Source of the DNA: Pelotomaculum thermopropionicum SI
GTDB taxonomy: Bacteria; Bacillota; Desulfotomaculia; Desulfotomaculales; Pelotomaculaceae
Direction: 5' to 3'
NCBI GenBank assembly: GCA_000010565.1
Contig: AP009389.1
Coordinates: forward strand, 1,178,001-1,242,000
Length of the DNA stretch: 64,000 bases
Position numbers and translations under genes: made by a program. Below the pieces are notes generated by a model. The model did not search any database and was not told the DNA's origin. It saw nothing but the letters and a program-made list of their open reading frames with translations. Positions 15,692 to 24,395 of this stretch are shown here, piece after piece (positions within the stretch are counted from its first letter, which is position 1; each line of letters starts with the position of its first letter).

Positions 15692-17236
15692 ATGCGGGCC
15701 ATTAAAGCGGTTATGAAAAACGGCATGAGGCGGAACGGAGGCTTTACGCTGGCGGAGGTCCTGGCCGGCCTGCTCATTCTTTCCATTACCGTGATGGCCT
15801 TCACGCCCCTGCTTGCCAGAAGCCTGGAGGGCGTTTTCGCGGCCGGGGAGAAAAGCAGGGCCATTTTTGCCGAGCAGGGGGAAATGGAAGGCCGGATTGC
15901 CGGCGGAATTGCCTACGAAGGGGGGGTTGTTCCTCTTAGCCTGGGGGATGAGGATTTCGATATCCGGGGCGGCATAATCAAAACCGGGAATTTTACGAGC
16001 TTTCTGGCCTACATCCCGACCATGAGCCTGGATCCCGCCTGGCTGCTGGAAGGCTATCCGGATAATTTCCAGATTTCAGTAACAGGTACGGACACCAGCT
16101 TTAACGGATCGACCCGGTTAATCATCAGGGACAAGGACGGCTATAACGTGTCCACCGCCCCGCTTTACGTAAGCTATTCAAGAACCGTTCACGACCCGGA
16201 CAGCGCCACCATCCGCCTGGGGGCCGGACTGACCAATGAAAAAGGGCCGTATACGGTGATCATGAAAACCGCGGTGGACGGCGGGTACGAGGTGGTCCGG
16301 GCGGCGCTCAGCGTCATGCTGCCGAAATACGTTGCCGTGGGGGCCGGCGGGAAAATCCTGGTTTCTGACGGTGTTTTCTACGAAAATGGCGAGATCAGCT
16401 GGGTGGAGAGGCCGTCGGGCACCGGCCAGGACTTGATGGGGGTTGCCTGGGGTGCGGGTAAATTTGTAGCCGTCGGGGAAGGCGGAACGATCTTAACCTC
16501 GTCCGGCGGTTCGGCCTGGGTGCGCCGCAGTTCGGGAACGGCAGGCAGCCTGAACGCCGTGGCCTGGGGCGGGCAGGAGGGAAGCGAAAAATTTGTGGCC
16601 GTGGGCGACGGGGGCCTTATTCTCACCTCGGTTGACGGGATAACATGGGTGCAGGGGCCGCCGGCCGGCGAGAACCTGCACTGCGTCGTCTGGACGCCTG
16701 CGGGCGGGGGGATGTTTGTTGCCGCGGGAGGCGGCGGAACAATAATCACCTCCCCGGACGGCGAAAGCTGGACCCGGCAGCCCGCCGGGACGGCGGAGGG
16801 GCTTTTTGGCCTGGCCTGGGGCCTGCTCGGCCCGGAAGAGGCGGTGCTGGTGGCGGTGGGGGAAGGCGGGACGATCCTTGCTTCGCCTGACGGCCTGAGC
16901 TGGACGGCCTGCAGGAAGCCCGGCCCGGACGGCCCTAACTGGACGGAAGAGAACCTGCTGGGAGTTGCCTTTGGGGTAAAAGACGGGGACACCCCGTTAT
17001 TTGTGGCGGTGGGCAGGAGAGGCACAATCCTGGCCTCGGCGGACGGTGGCGCAACCTGGACCGGGCAGGATTCCGGAACGTCGGCGGCGCTTAACTATGT
17101 TGCGGCGAGCACAGATAAATTTCTTGCTGTGGGGGAAAACGGCGAGCTTGTTACTTCGCCGGACGGCGAGACCTGGACAGGCCAGCACACGGGAACGGCA
17201 TCCGCTTTGAACTGCCTGGCCGGGCGCGGCAAATAG
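15692..17236 (+). CDS. Minor prepilin fused to a seven-repeat BNR/Ycf48-like propeller
   Basis: 514 residues. The N-terminus is a class III-type prepilin signal: NGG followed by FTLAEVLAGLLILSITVMAF with Glu at +5. After a linker domain (about 60-205) come seven repeats of the kind FVAVGEGGTILTSxDGxxW, beginning at YVAVGAGGKILVS (about residue 213) and ending at FLAVGENGELVTS. They predict a seven-bladed propeller. ATG 15692 is chosen for spacing from AAAGGA; GTG 15683 is the alternative. PilD should cleave it and insert it in the pilus, probably at the tip because of its bulk. That makes it a plausible functional analogue of the propeller protein PilY1. Confidence 0.75.
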   Translation: MRAIKAVMKNGMRRNGGFTLAEVLAGLLILSITVMAFTPLLARSLEGVFAAGEKSRAIFAEQGEMEGRIAGGIAYEGGVVPLSLGDEDFDIRGGIIKTGNFTSFLAYIPTMSLDPAWLLEGYPDNFQISVTGTDTSFNGSTRLIIRDKDGYNVSTAPLYVSYSRTVHDPDSATIRLGAGLTNEKGPYTVIMKTAVDGGYEVVRAALSVMLPKYVAVGAGGKILVSDGVFYENGEISWVERPSGTGQDLMGVAWGAGKFVAVGEGGTILTSSGGSAWVRRSSGTAGSLNAVAWGGQEGSEKFVAVGDGGLILTSVDGITWVQGPPAGENLHCVVWTPAGGGMFVAAGGGGTIITSPDGESWTRQPAGTAEGLFGLAWGLLGPEEAVLVAVGEGGTILASPDGLSWTACRKPGPDGPNWTEENLLGVAFGVKDGDTPLFVAVGRRGTILASADGGATWTGQDSGTSAALNYVAASTDKFLAVGENGELVTSPDGETWTGQHTGTASALNCLAGRGK

Positions 17237-17327
17237 CGGCCGGACCGGTGCCGGTTACCTTTGCGCCCTCTTTTATTTGCGCCGTTACAGCCAGCCGCTT
17301 TTCGCACTGCAGGGGTGGTTGATATTG

Positions 17328-18266
17328 TTGAGATTTTTTGCCTGTAAAAGGGGCATAACTATAATCGAATTGATGATCGGAGCGGCCCTCCTGGGCACGG
17401 TCCTGGGTATCGGTTACATGTATTACGGTTATGTAAACGGTACGTTTAACAGGGGGGAAACGCGGTGGGAGATTCAGCAGGAAGTCCGGCGGGCCAGCGG
17501 CTATGTGATTGATGAACTGCGCTACGCCTACGAGGTCCAGTTGAACCCTGCCGTGCCGGACGGGGACATCGGCGACTACGACAATTATATTTTCTTTAAG
17601 GACGGCTTTTACATCCACAAATACAAGGACGAGAACAAGAACGTCCGGCAAAAAAACATTATAGACGGCTCTGAATACGCCATCTCCTTCAGCAGGGTGG
17701 AGAGAGACCCGGACAGCGGGGAGGCGGGTTACCTGGATAACGTCCTGGCCGTTGCCGTGGAGTCCAGGTCCACCGGGTACAGGATAGATTCAAAGGTCAT
17801 GATGCTGAACATGCCAAATACGAGCATTACCGGCGAAGCGGAGGAGGCCGGTAGCCTGAAATTTTCCACGGCTTCGCCGGAGGAAATTGAGGAGGAGCCT
17901 CCGCCGCCGCCCAGCGGCTGTTTCATTGCCACCGCCGCCTACGGTTCAGAGCTGTCGCCCGCGGTTGTGCTGCTTCAGGAATTCCGCGACCGTTACTTGT
18001 TGAATAATGCAATTGGCAAGAGTTTTGTGCGTTTTTACTATAAAGTATCGCCGGCGGCGGCCGCCCGCATTTCCAGCAGCGAGCCGTTAAAGCTCCTGGT
18101 TAGAGTGCTGCTCGTTCCCGTGGTTTTAGCGGTTTACCTGGTGATGCGCTGCGGGCCGGCCGCACCGCTGCTGGCAGTTCTCCTGCTGCCGGCGGCAGCG
18201 GCCGGCGCCGTGAAATTTAAGAACCGCGTCGCGCGCAATAAACATTCCAGAGGTGGTCAGATTTGA
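17328..18266 (+). CDS. PilW/PulJ-like minor prepilin with C-terminal CFI-box domain
   Basis: About 312 residues. The leader ends in KRG, followed by ITIIELMIGAALLGTVLGIG, a prepilin helix with Glu at +5. A pseudopilin-like domain follows, then a Pro-rich linker and a C-terminal segment starting CFIATAAYGSEL (about 205). This is the CFI-box found at the C-terminus of many secreted or surface proteins, here with FRDRYL, YYKVSP and hydrophobic helices after it. Start codons TTG 17328 or 17319 fit the AGGGGTGG ribosome site; an upstream ATG-like start at 17277 would give an unusually long leader. The stop overlaps the TTG of tldD by one codon. Confidence 0.72.
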   Translation: MRFFACKRGITIIELMIGAALLGTVLGIGYMYYGYVNGTFNRGETRWEIQQEVRRASGYVIDELRYAYEVQLNPAVPDGDIGDYDNYIFFKDGFYIHKYKDENKNVRQKNIIDGSEYAISFSRVERDPDSGEAGYLDNVLAVAVESRSTGYRIDSKVMMLNMPNTSITGEAEEAGSLKFSTASPEEIEEEPPPPPSGCFIATAAYGSELSPAVVLLQEFRDRYLLNNAIGKSFVRFYYKVSPAAAARISSSEPLKLLVRVLLVPVVLAVYLVMRCGPAAPLLAVLLLPAAAAGAVKFKNRVARNKHSRGGQI

Positions 18267-19681
18267 TCGAGAAACAAATCTTAAAAGAAGTGCTCGATAC
18301 GGCTTTAGCCAACGGCGGCGACTTTGCCGACATATTTATCGAAGAAAAAAGGAGCACGGCAATCGGCTGCGAGGACGGAAGAGTTGAGCGGGTTCACTCC
18401 GGCGTGGACATCGGCGCAGGCATCCGGGTCATTTGCCGGGACGCAACGGCCTATGCCTATACCAACGATCTTTCCCGCCAGGGCCTTATGGAAGCGGCCA
18501 CGATAGTCAGCCATGCGGCGCAGGGAAACAAAAAAGAATTAAACCTCGATTTGAGGACATTAAAGCCCCTGGTGGACTTTTCGTTTGAAGAGCGCCCGGG
18601 AGACGTTCCTACCGGGCGCAAGGTGGCGGTGGTGGAGGCGGCCGACAGAGCCGCCCGCGCCGTGGATGCCGGGCAGATCAAACAGGTCATCGTCGGTTAC
18701 GGGGACGTCGTTCAAAACGTGACCATAGCCAACAGCGAAGGGGACTACGTGGAGGACGAGCGCATCCGCACACGGTTCCTGGTTCAGGCCGTGGCCGCTT
18801 CAGGGCCGACCATCCAGACGGGCTATGAGGCGGTAGGCGGTTTATGCGGCTTCGAGCTGTTTAAAAGCTGCCTGCCCGAACAGGTGGCCGAGACCGCGGC
18901 CAGGAGGGCGGTGGAAATGCTTAAAGCCGGCCCCGCGCCGGCCGGCAAGATGCCGGTTGTCCTGGCCGGCGAGGCGGGAGGGACCATGGTTCACGAGGCC
19001 TGCGGGCACGGCCTGGAGGCCGATCTGGTTTTAAAAGGCCTTTCCGTGTACGCGGGCAAGAAGGATCAGGTTGTGGCCTCTGAGGAGATCAGCGTAATCG
19101 ACGACGCTACCCTGAGCGGGCGCTACGGCTCCTACCGCTTTGACGACGAAGGGGTGCCGGCCCGCAAGGTGAAGTTGATCGATAAAGGAGTCTTGACCGA
19201 CTTCATGTACGACCGCCTGAATGCTTTTAAGGAAAACAGGGGTTCCAACGGCCACGGCCGCCGCGAGTCTTACCAGCACAAGCCGATCCCGCGAATGGGC
19301 AACACCTATATCGCCCCCGGGAAAACCGAACCAGAAAAAATAATCAGGGAGGTAAAGAGCGGCCTGCTGGTCAAAAAAATGGGGGGCGGACAGGTTAACA
19401 CGACCACGGGGGATTTTGTTTTTGACGTGGCGGAAGGCTATTTGATCAGGGACGGTGAGGTAGGGCCGATGGTGCGCGGGGCCACCCTGACCGGAAACGG
19501 CCCGGAAGTGCTGCGGATAGTGGAGATGGTGGGGAGCGACCTGGGATTCACCATCGGCACCTGCGGCAAGGACGGGCAGGGCGTGCCGGTGAGCGACGCC
19601 CAGCCCACCATCGCCGTCAGGCAGCTGATAGTGGGCGGCACCAAACACGGCGAGCCGAACGGCAAAATAAGGCGCATTTAG
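18263..19681 (+). CDS. tldD: Metalloprotease TldD
   Basis: Active subunit of the TldD/TldE zinc protease (family U62/M103), which degrades unfolded peptides and matures some RiPP peptides. The HExxxH zinc motif (HEACGH, about residue 244) is intact. Typical TldD segments follow (GSYRFDDEGVPARKVKLI, SNGHGRRESYQHKPIPRMGN). 472 residues is normal. It begins with TTG overlapping the previous stop. Its partner gene is at 20167, separated by a small gene. Confidence 0.92.
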   Translation: MIEKQILKEVLDTALANGGDFADIFIEEKRSTAIGCEDGRVERVHSGVDIGAGIRVICRDATAYAYTNDLSRQGLMEAATIVSHAAQGNKKELNLDLRTLKPLVDFSFEERPGDVPTGRKVAVVEAADRAARAVDAGQIKQVIVGYGDVVQNVTIANSEGDYVEDERIRTRFLVQAVAASGPTIQTGYEAVGGLCGFELFKSCLPEQVAETAARRAVEMLKAGPAPAGKMPVVLAGEAGGTMVHEACGHGLEADLVLKGLSVYAGKKDQVVASEEISVIDDATLSGRYGSYRFDDEGVPARKVKLIDKGVLTDFMYDRLNAFKENRGSNGHGRRESYQHKPIPRMGNTYIAPGKTEPEKIIREVKSGLLVKKMGGGQVNTTTGDFVFDVAEGYLIRDGEVGPMVRGATLTGNGPEVLRIVEMVGSDLGFTIGTCGKDGQGVPVSDAQPTIAVRQLIVGGTKHGEPNGKIRRI

Positions 19682-19693
19682 CACTTCCAAAGT

Positions 19694-19733
19694 GCCGGCA
19701 GCTTTTTACCCCGAAGCGCGCCGGCCTTTTTAT
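19694..19733 (+). terminator. Terminator after tldD
   Basis: GCCGGC arms (19694-19699 and 19720-19725) with an internal loop are followed by TTTTTA. A smaller hairpin GCACTT-CCA-AAGTGC begins at the tldD stop. Confidence 0.6.
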
Positions 19734-19858
19734 TGCGGATTTTACACCTGCCGCAGCAATACACAACTTCTTTTGAAGGGGCATATGTTATAGGATAAGT
19801 AAAGCGTTAAACCGCCGTGTTTTGTTGCCTGCACTGATTTTTCACAGGAGGTATAGAA

Positions 19859-20071
19859 ATGAAAATAGGCGATATTGTAACCAGAAAAATATACGGTGAG
19901 GACATGCAGTTTTGCATTATCGGCTTTTATACAAACCAGGCTACAGGCGAGCGGGTGGCCATCCTGGCCCTTCTTGATCCCAGCCTGATAGTGGAGGCTT
20001 CGGTAGACGACCTGGCTCCCATTTCGGCCAGGCACCTTTTTGCCCTGACGGCTCCGCAATTTGTCCATTGA
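19859..20071 (+). CDS. Small protein resembling the N-terminal domain of sporulation protease YabG
   Basis: 70 residues. The sequence IGDIVTRKIYGEDMQFCIIG, then GERVAIL and a DDL ending, resembles the N-terminal SH3-like part of YabG, the spore-coat protease, but the catalytic part is absent. No continuation is found in any frame downstream, because a terminator follows at once. It has its own strong AGGAGG ribosome site. A SigK-like promoter pattern, AC (19763) - 17 bases - CATATGTT, lies about 70 bases upstream but is degenerate. It is probably a stand-alone small sporulation-linked protein rather than a truncated gene. The function is unknown. Confidence 0.6.
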   Translation: MKIGDIVTRKIYGEDMQFCIIGFYTNQATGERVAILALLDPSLIVEASVDDLAPISARHLFALTAPQFVH

Positions 20072-20097
20072 ACTGCCTGAGATGGCAGTTTTTTTAT
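20071..20097 (+). terminator. Terminator of the YabG-N-like gene
   Basis: AACTGCC-TGAGAT-GGCAGTT is followed by TTTTTTAT. The hairpin starts at the stop codon. Confidence 0.85.
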
Positions 20098-20166
20098 GCC
20101 TCTCAAAAGGAATATTTTGACTTCCATTGAATAATACTACTTGGAATACCGAAGGGAGCTGTTCTC

Positions 20167-21516
20167 GTGGACAAAGAAAGTATCTTTCTAAGAACTGCAG
20201 AAGCAGCTTTAGACAGGGCGAAGAAGCTGGGTGCCCATCTGGCGGAAGTGTATATAAGCAGCACCAAAGAACTGAATATTGAGGTAAGGGACGGCCGCGT
20301 GGAGACGATGAAGCTGGCGGAAGACCGCGGCCTGGGAATACGGGTAATCCAGAATGGGCGAATAGGATTTTCCTTCAGCACCGACCTCAGCCCGCGCGGC
20401 GTGGAGGATGCTGCCCGGAAGGCGCTGGACAACTGCGGGAAAGCCTCGGAGGATCCTTTCAACCGGCTGCCGCCGCCGGGCACGGACTACCCCGCACTGG
20501 ACATTTACGACCCCGCCATAAGGGAAGCCACCGTTGAGCAGAAAATCGAAATGGCCAGGTACATGGAAGAAACGGCGCGCTCTTACGACCCCAGGGTAAA
20601 GATAATAGAAAGCTCAACCTACCAGGACGGAGAGGTGCTGGTATGCGTCATCAACAGCCTGGGCATGCAGTTGAGCTACCGGTCGGCTTACTGCGGGATA
20701 TACCTGGCCCTGGCCGCCGGGGAGGGCGATGACAGCCAGACCGGGTTTGCCCTTGACTTTAAGCTGAAATACGATCAGTTGAAACCGGAAAAAGTCGGCC
20801 GGGAGGCGGCCCGGCGGGCGGTGCGGATGCTCGGCGCGGCGCCGGTTACCACCCGCAGGGTGGCGGTGGTGCTGGACCCCTTTGTAGCGACCGGTTTTCT
20901 GGGCCTGCTGGGGCCGGCACTTACCGGCGAGGCGGTGCAAAAAGGACGTTCCCTTTTTGCGCGGAAGGTCGGCGAGCGGGTGGCTTCGGACAAAATAACC
21001 ATTACCGATGACGGGGCCATGCCCGGCGGCATAGCCTCGGCTCCATTTGACGGGGAGGGCGTCCCCACGTCGAGGACCGTTTTGATTGAAAAAGGCATTC
21101 TTAAGGGCTACCTGCACAATACATATACCGCCTCCAGGGAGGGCGTGCGGTCAACCGGCAACGGGGTGCGCAGTTCCTTCAAGGGTACTCCGGAGGTGGG
21201 CGTTACCAACTTTTTTATTGAACCAGGCCAGGTGCCTCCGGAGGCGCTTATCAGGGAACTGCCGGACGGCCTGTACATCACCGAAGTAATGGGGATGCAT
21301 ACGGCCAATCCCATCTCCGGGGATTTCTCGGTGGGGGTGGCCGGCCTGCTGATAGAAAACGGCGAGCTGACCAGGCCCGTGCGCGGAATGGCAATGGGCG
21401 GAAATATAATGGATTTTCTGGCCGGCATTGATGCCGTAGGCAACGACCTGCAATTTTTCGGCGGCAGGGGGGCGCCGACCCTGCGGGTGGCCGGGATGAC
21501 CGTAAGCGGCCAGTAG
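20167..21516 (+). CDS. pmbA: TldE/PmbA, partner of metalloprotease TldD
   Basis: Second subunit of the TldD/TldE heterodimer; it lacks the HExxxH motif, as is normal for TldE. Family segments are VETMKLAEDRGLGIRV near the N-terminus, FDGEGVPTSRTVLIEKGIL in the middle and the C-terminal GGNIMDFLAGID. 449 residues is normal. GTG 20167 is preceded by GAAGGGAG. Confidence 0.9.
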   Translation: MDKESIFLRTAEAALDRAKKLGAHLAEVYISSTKELNIEVRDGRVETMKLAEDRGLGIRVIQNGRIGFSFSTDLSPRGVEDAARKALDNCGKASEDPFNRLPPPGTDYPALDIYDPAIREATVEQKIEMARYMEETARSYDPRVKIIESSTYQDGEVLVCVINSLGMQLSYRSAYCGIYLALAAGEGDDSQTGFALDFKLKYDQLKPEKVGREAARRAVRMLGAAPVTTRRVAVVLDPFVATGFLGLLGPALTGEAVQKGRSLFARKVGERVASDKITITDDGAMPGGIASAPFDGEGVPTSRTVLIEKGILKGYLHNTYTASREGVRSTGNGVRSSFKGTPEVGVTNFFIEPGQVPPEALIRELPDGLYITEVMGMHTANPISGDFSVGVAGLLIENGELTRPVRGMAMGGNIMDFLAGIDAVGNDLQFFGGRGAPTLRVAGMTVSGQ

Positions 21517-21595
21517 CGGGCAGGTACCGGCAGTTCTTCCTGGCGCCCGGATTAAAAATGTGGTAAAATGTCACCAGTTTAAGAGGTGTCAGTAA

Positions 21596-22030
21596 TTGAA
21601 GATCATGGTCCTGCACGGTCCTAATTTGAACCTGCTGGGAAAGCGCGAGCCGTCCGTATACGGCAGCGTTACCTTAGAAGAAATCAACCAGAAATTGGCA
21701 GAGCTGGCCGGGGAGCTAGGGGTGGAAATTTGCTGCAAGCAGTCCAATAGTGAGGGCGAGCTGGTCGATCTGTTACACCGGGCGGCAGAGGAGGCCGACG
21801 CCGTTGTTTTCAACCCCGGGGCGTTTACCCATTACAGTTATGCCTTGCGCGATGCGGTATCGGCCATCGGGATACCGACAATTGAAGTGCATCTGTCAAA
21901 TATTTACAGCCGGGAGGATTTCAGAAAGCATTCTGTTATTGCTCCGGTGGCGTCAGGGCACATCTGCGGGATGGGCGTCACCGGCTACCTGCTGGCCCTG
22001 CGGGCTGCGGCCGCCCTGGCCGGCACTTAG
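21596..22030 (+). CDS. aroQ: 3-dehydroquinate dehydratase, type II
   Basis: Dodecameric shikimate-pathway enzyme removing water from 3-dehydroquinate. The HGPNLNLLGKREPSVYG N-terminus, the catalytic Tyr in the flexible loop, NPGAFTHYSYALRDA and the EVHLSNIYSREDFR stretch are all present. 144 residues is typical. The start is TTG after GAGGTG. It forms the common clostridial run aroQ-pepP-efp. Confidence 0.95.
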   Translation: MKIMVLHGPNLNLLGKREPSVYGSVTLEEINQKLAELAGELGVEICCKQSNSEGELVDLLHRAAEEADAVVFNPGAFTHYSYALRDAVSAIGIPTIEVHLSNIYSREDFRKHSVIAPVASGHICGMGVTGYLLALRAAAALAGT

Positions 22031-22042
22031 GAGGAAAATTTA

Positions 22043-23119
22043 TTGCTGAAGAGGGTCGAAAAGCTGCGGGAACTCCTGGAAGGCGCCGGAGTTGAGGCAT
22101 TTTACGTCACCAGCCCGGAGAACCGCTTTTACCTGAGCGGGTTTACCGGAACGGCCGGAGCCGTTTTGGTAACCCGGGAAGGCTTGTGGCTGCTGACCGA
22201 CTTCCGGTATACCGGGCAGGCTCGCCGGGAGTGCCCGGGGTTTGAAATAGTCGAAGTTGCTGGCAGTTACCCGGAGGCGGTGCTTGAAATAAGCAGGGGA
22301 AAGGGAGGTTTTTCCCTGCTCGGCTGCGAGGGGGATCACCTGACCTACAGCCAGTTTATGGCCTTAAAGGAAGGACTGGCCGGGGTCGGGCTGAAGCCCC
22401 TGGGCGGCCTGGTGGAAAAGCTCAGGATTTGCAAGGATGAATCTGAAATAAATTTAATTGAGCAAGCGGTGCTGTTTGCCGACGAGGCTTTTAAAAGAAC
22501 CCTGCCTTATATCAGGCCGGGTGTTACCGAACGGGAGGTAGCGCTGCAACTGGAGTACATAATGCGGCGCATGGGTGCGGACGCGTCCGCCTTCAAAATA
22601 ATTGTAGCCTCCGGCAGCCGTTCGGCGCTTCCGCACGGGGTGGCCTCGGCGAAAACAATCCAGGCAGGCGACCTGGTTACCATAGATTTTGGCGCGGTAT
22701 ACGGCGGCTATCATTCCGATCTGACCAGGACCGTGGCAGTGGGCAGGCCGGATAAAAAGCAGGAGGAGATTTATTCTATCGTTCTTGAGGCTCAGAAAAA
22801 AGCTATTGCCGCCTTGCGGGCCGGCGTGCGCGCCCTGGAAGTGGATTATGCCGCCAGGCAGACGATACGGAGCAGGGGGTACGGCAGTTATTTCGGGCAC
22901 GGTACCGGGCACGGGCTGGGCCTGAGCATTCACGAAGGGCCAAGGCTTTCGGAAAGGGACGGAACCGTCTTGCAGACGGGTATGGTTGTTACCGTTGAGC
23001 CCGGAATATACCTGCCGGGATGGGGAGGGGTAAGAATAGAGGATACGGTGGTGGTTGAGGACGGCGGCTGCCGGGTGCTGACCAGGTCGCCGAAAGATGA
23101 ATTAATTGTCCTTTTATAA
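22043..23119 (+). CDS. pepP: Xaa-Pro aminopeptidase (M24 family)
   Basis: Metallo-aminopeptidase cleaving N-terminal residues before proline. It has the creatinase N-domain (about 1-130) and the pita-bread catalytic domain with metal ligands in ITIDFGAVYGGYHSD-like (VTIDFGA, HSDLTRT), GHGTGHGLGLSIHE, VEPGIY and the final Glu in GGVRIEDT. 358 residues is normal. A TTG start follows GGAGGAAA. Confidence 0.92.
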   Translation: MLKRVEKLRELLEGAGVEAFYVTSPENRFYLSGFTGTAGAVLVTREGLWLLTDFRYTGQARRECPGFEIVEVAGSYPEAVLEISRGKGGFSLLGCEGDHLTYSQFMALKEGLAGVGLKPLGGLVEKLRICKDESEINLIEQAVLFADEAFKRTLPYIRPGVTEREVALQLEYIMRRMGADASAFKIIVASGSRSALPHGVASAKTIQAGDLVTIDFGAVYGGYHSDLTRTVAVGRPDKKQEEIYSIVLEAQKKAIAALRAGVRALEVDYAARQTIRSRGYGSYFGHGTGHGLGLSIHEGPRLSERDGTVLQTGMVVTVEPGIYLPGWGGVRIEDTVVVEDGGCRVLTRSPKDELIVLL

Positions 23120-23154
23120 TTTAATTGCATTTTAAGCAGCGGGAGGCGTGAGAC

Positions 23155-23712
23155 TTGATTTCCACAAATGATTTCAGAACCGGGCTTACCATTGAACTGG
23201 AGGGAGAGGTTTACCAGGTTATTGAGTTCCAGCACGTTAAGCCGGGCAAGGGCGCCGCTTTTGTACGCTCCAAGCTGAGAAACATGCGCACCGGGGCGGT
23301 GATTGAAAAGACTTTTAACGCCGGGGAGAAAATTCCCAGGGCCAGGATTGAAAGGCGCGAGATGCAGTACCTGTACAGCGACGGAAAGGAATACAACTTT
23401 ATGGATATGGAGACCTACGACCAGGTTACCATGTCTGCCGCCCAACTGGGGGATGCCGTAAAATATTTGAAGGAAAATATGAATATACAGGTCCTGTTGT
23501 TCCAGGGCAAGTCCATCGGCGTTGAACTGCCCAACTTTGTCGAGCTGGAGGTAATTGATACCACTCCCGGCATAAAGGGTGACACCGCCTCGGGCGGCTC
23601 CAAGCCGGCCACTCTGGAAACCGGCGCAGTGGTGCAGGTTCCCTTCTTTGTCAACGTCGGAGACAAGCTTCAAATCGACACCAGGACCGGGAACTATATC
23701 AAGCGGGTATAA
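23155..23712 (+). CDS. efp: Elongation factor P
   Basis: Translation factor that relieves ribosome stalling at polyproline. It has the KOW-like N-domain with the exposed loop [10 protein letters not shown], whose tip Lys32 is the modifiable position, and two OB domains ending in [11 protein letters not shown]. 185 residues is standard. The start is TTG. The gene neighbourhood with pepP is conserved in Firmicutes. Confidence 0.97.
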   Translation: MISTNDFRTGLTIELEGEVYQVIEFQHVKPGKGAAFVRSKLRNMRTGAVIEKTFNAGEKIPRARIERREMQYLYSDGKEYNFMDMETYDQVTMSAAQLGDAVKYLKENMNIQVLLFQGKSIGVELPNFVELEVIDTTPGIKGDTASGGSKPATLETGAVVQVPFFVNVGDKLQIDTRTGNYIKRV

Positions 23713-23825
23713 AAGGTAACAGAGCAGTTTACCTCCGGCCGGTGTTTAAAACCCTCCTTTATGAGACATAATATAAAAGCCAAAATTAGCCACGGCGTTA
23801 ATTTACCAAGGGGGGTATAAAACCG

Positions 23826-24293
23826 ATGAGGGATTTAAAGTCCAGGGTGGCCTATCTGCAGGGCCTGTCTGCGGGGCTGGAGCTGGGCGCTGAGAGCAAA
23901 GAGGCCAGGCTGCTTAACGGGATCATCGAAGTTCTTGGCGAGTTTGCCGATTCCATGGGCGATCTTGAAGAAGCCCAGGAAGAGCTGGAAGATTATGTTG
24001 AAAGCATTGATGAGGACCTGTATTCCCTGGAAGACGAGCTGTACGATAAAAACGTGCTTGGCGATGGCGCCTGCTCAGAAGGCCAGCTTGAGGTAGACTG
24101 CCCTAATTGTGGCGAGACCGTATGCTTTGACTCCGATATCCTCGAAGACGACGATGTGGTGGAAGTGACCTGCCCGAACTGCAATGAGGTGGTGTTTATC
24201 AACGACGACACCTACCAGGCAGCGGACGAACCGGAAAGGATCGCCGGGCAGGCCGGTGAAGACGGTGCCCCTGCGGAGGACGAGGATATTTAA
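23826..24293 (+). CDS. CD1247-type acidic protein with zinc-ribbon
   Basis: 155 residues. The N-terminal helical domain (about 1-60: LKSRVAYLQGLSAGLELG) is that of the CD1247 N-terminal family of clostridia. It is followed by a highly acidic helix and a zinc ribbon with two CPNC motifs (about residues 97 and 119). The function is unknown. The strong AAGGGGGGT ribosome site and lone position with its own terminator suggest a well-expressed single gene. Confidence 0.8.
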   Translation: MRDLKSRVAYLQGLSAGLELGAESKEARLLNGIIEVLGEFADSMGDLEEAQEELEDYVESIDEDLYSLEDELYDKNVLGDGACSEGQLEVDCPNCGETVCFDSDILEDDDVVEVTCPNCNEVVFINDDTYQAADEPERIAGQAGEDGAPAEDEDI

Positions 24294-24306
24294 GCAGGCA
24301 GGATAG

Positions 24307-24337
24307 AGCGGCGGCGCTCCTGGCCGTCGCTTTTTTC
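24307..24337 (+). terminator. Terminator after the CD1247-type gene
   Basis: AGCGGCG and CGTCGCT arms (one G-T pair) are followed by TTTTTTCTTT. Confidence 0.8.
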
Positions 24338-24395
24338 TTTGCCCAAATAAATGAAAATTACAGAAACATGCTGAAAGAGGAGGGGCGGGGTAATA

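Noticed and set aside
15692-17236. Reading the propeller repeats as a photosystem assembly factor (Ycf48)
   Set aside because: Only the repeat type is shared; the prepilin N-terminus and pilus context rule out that role.
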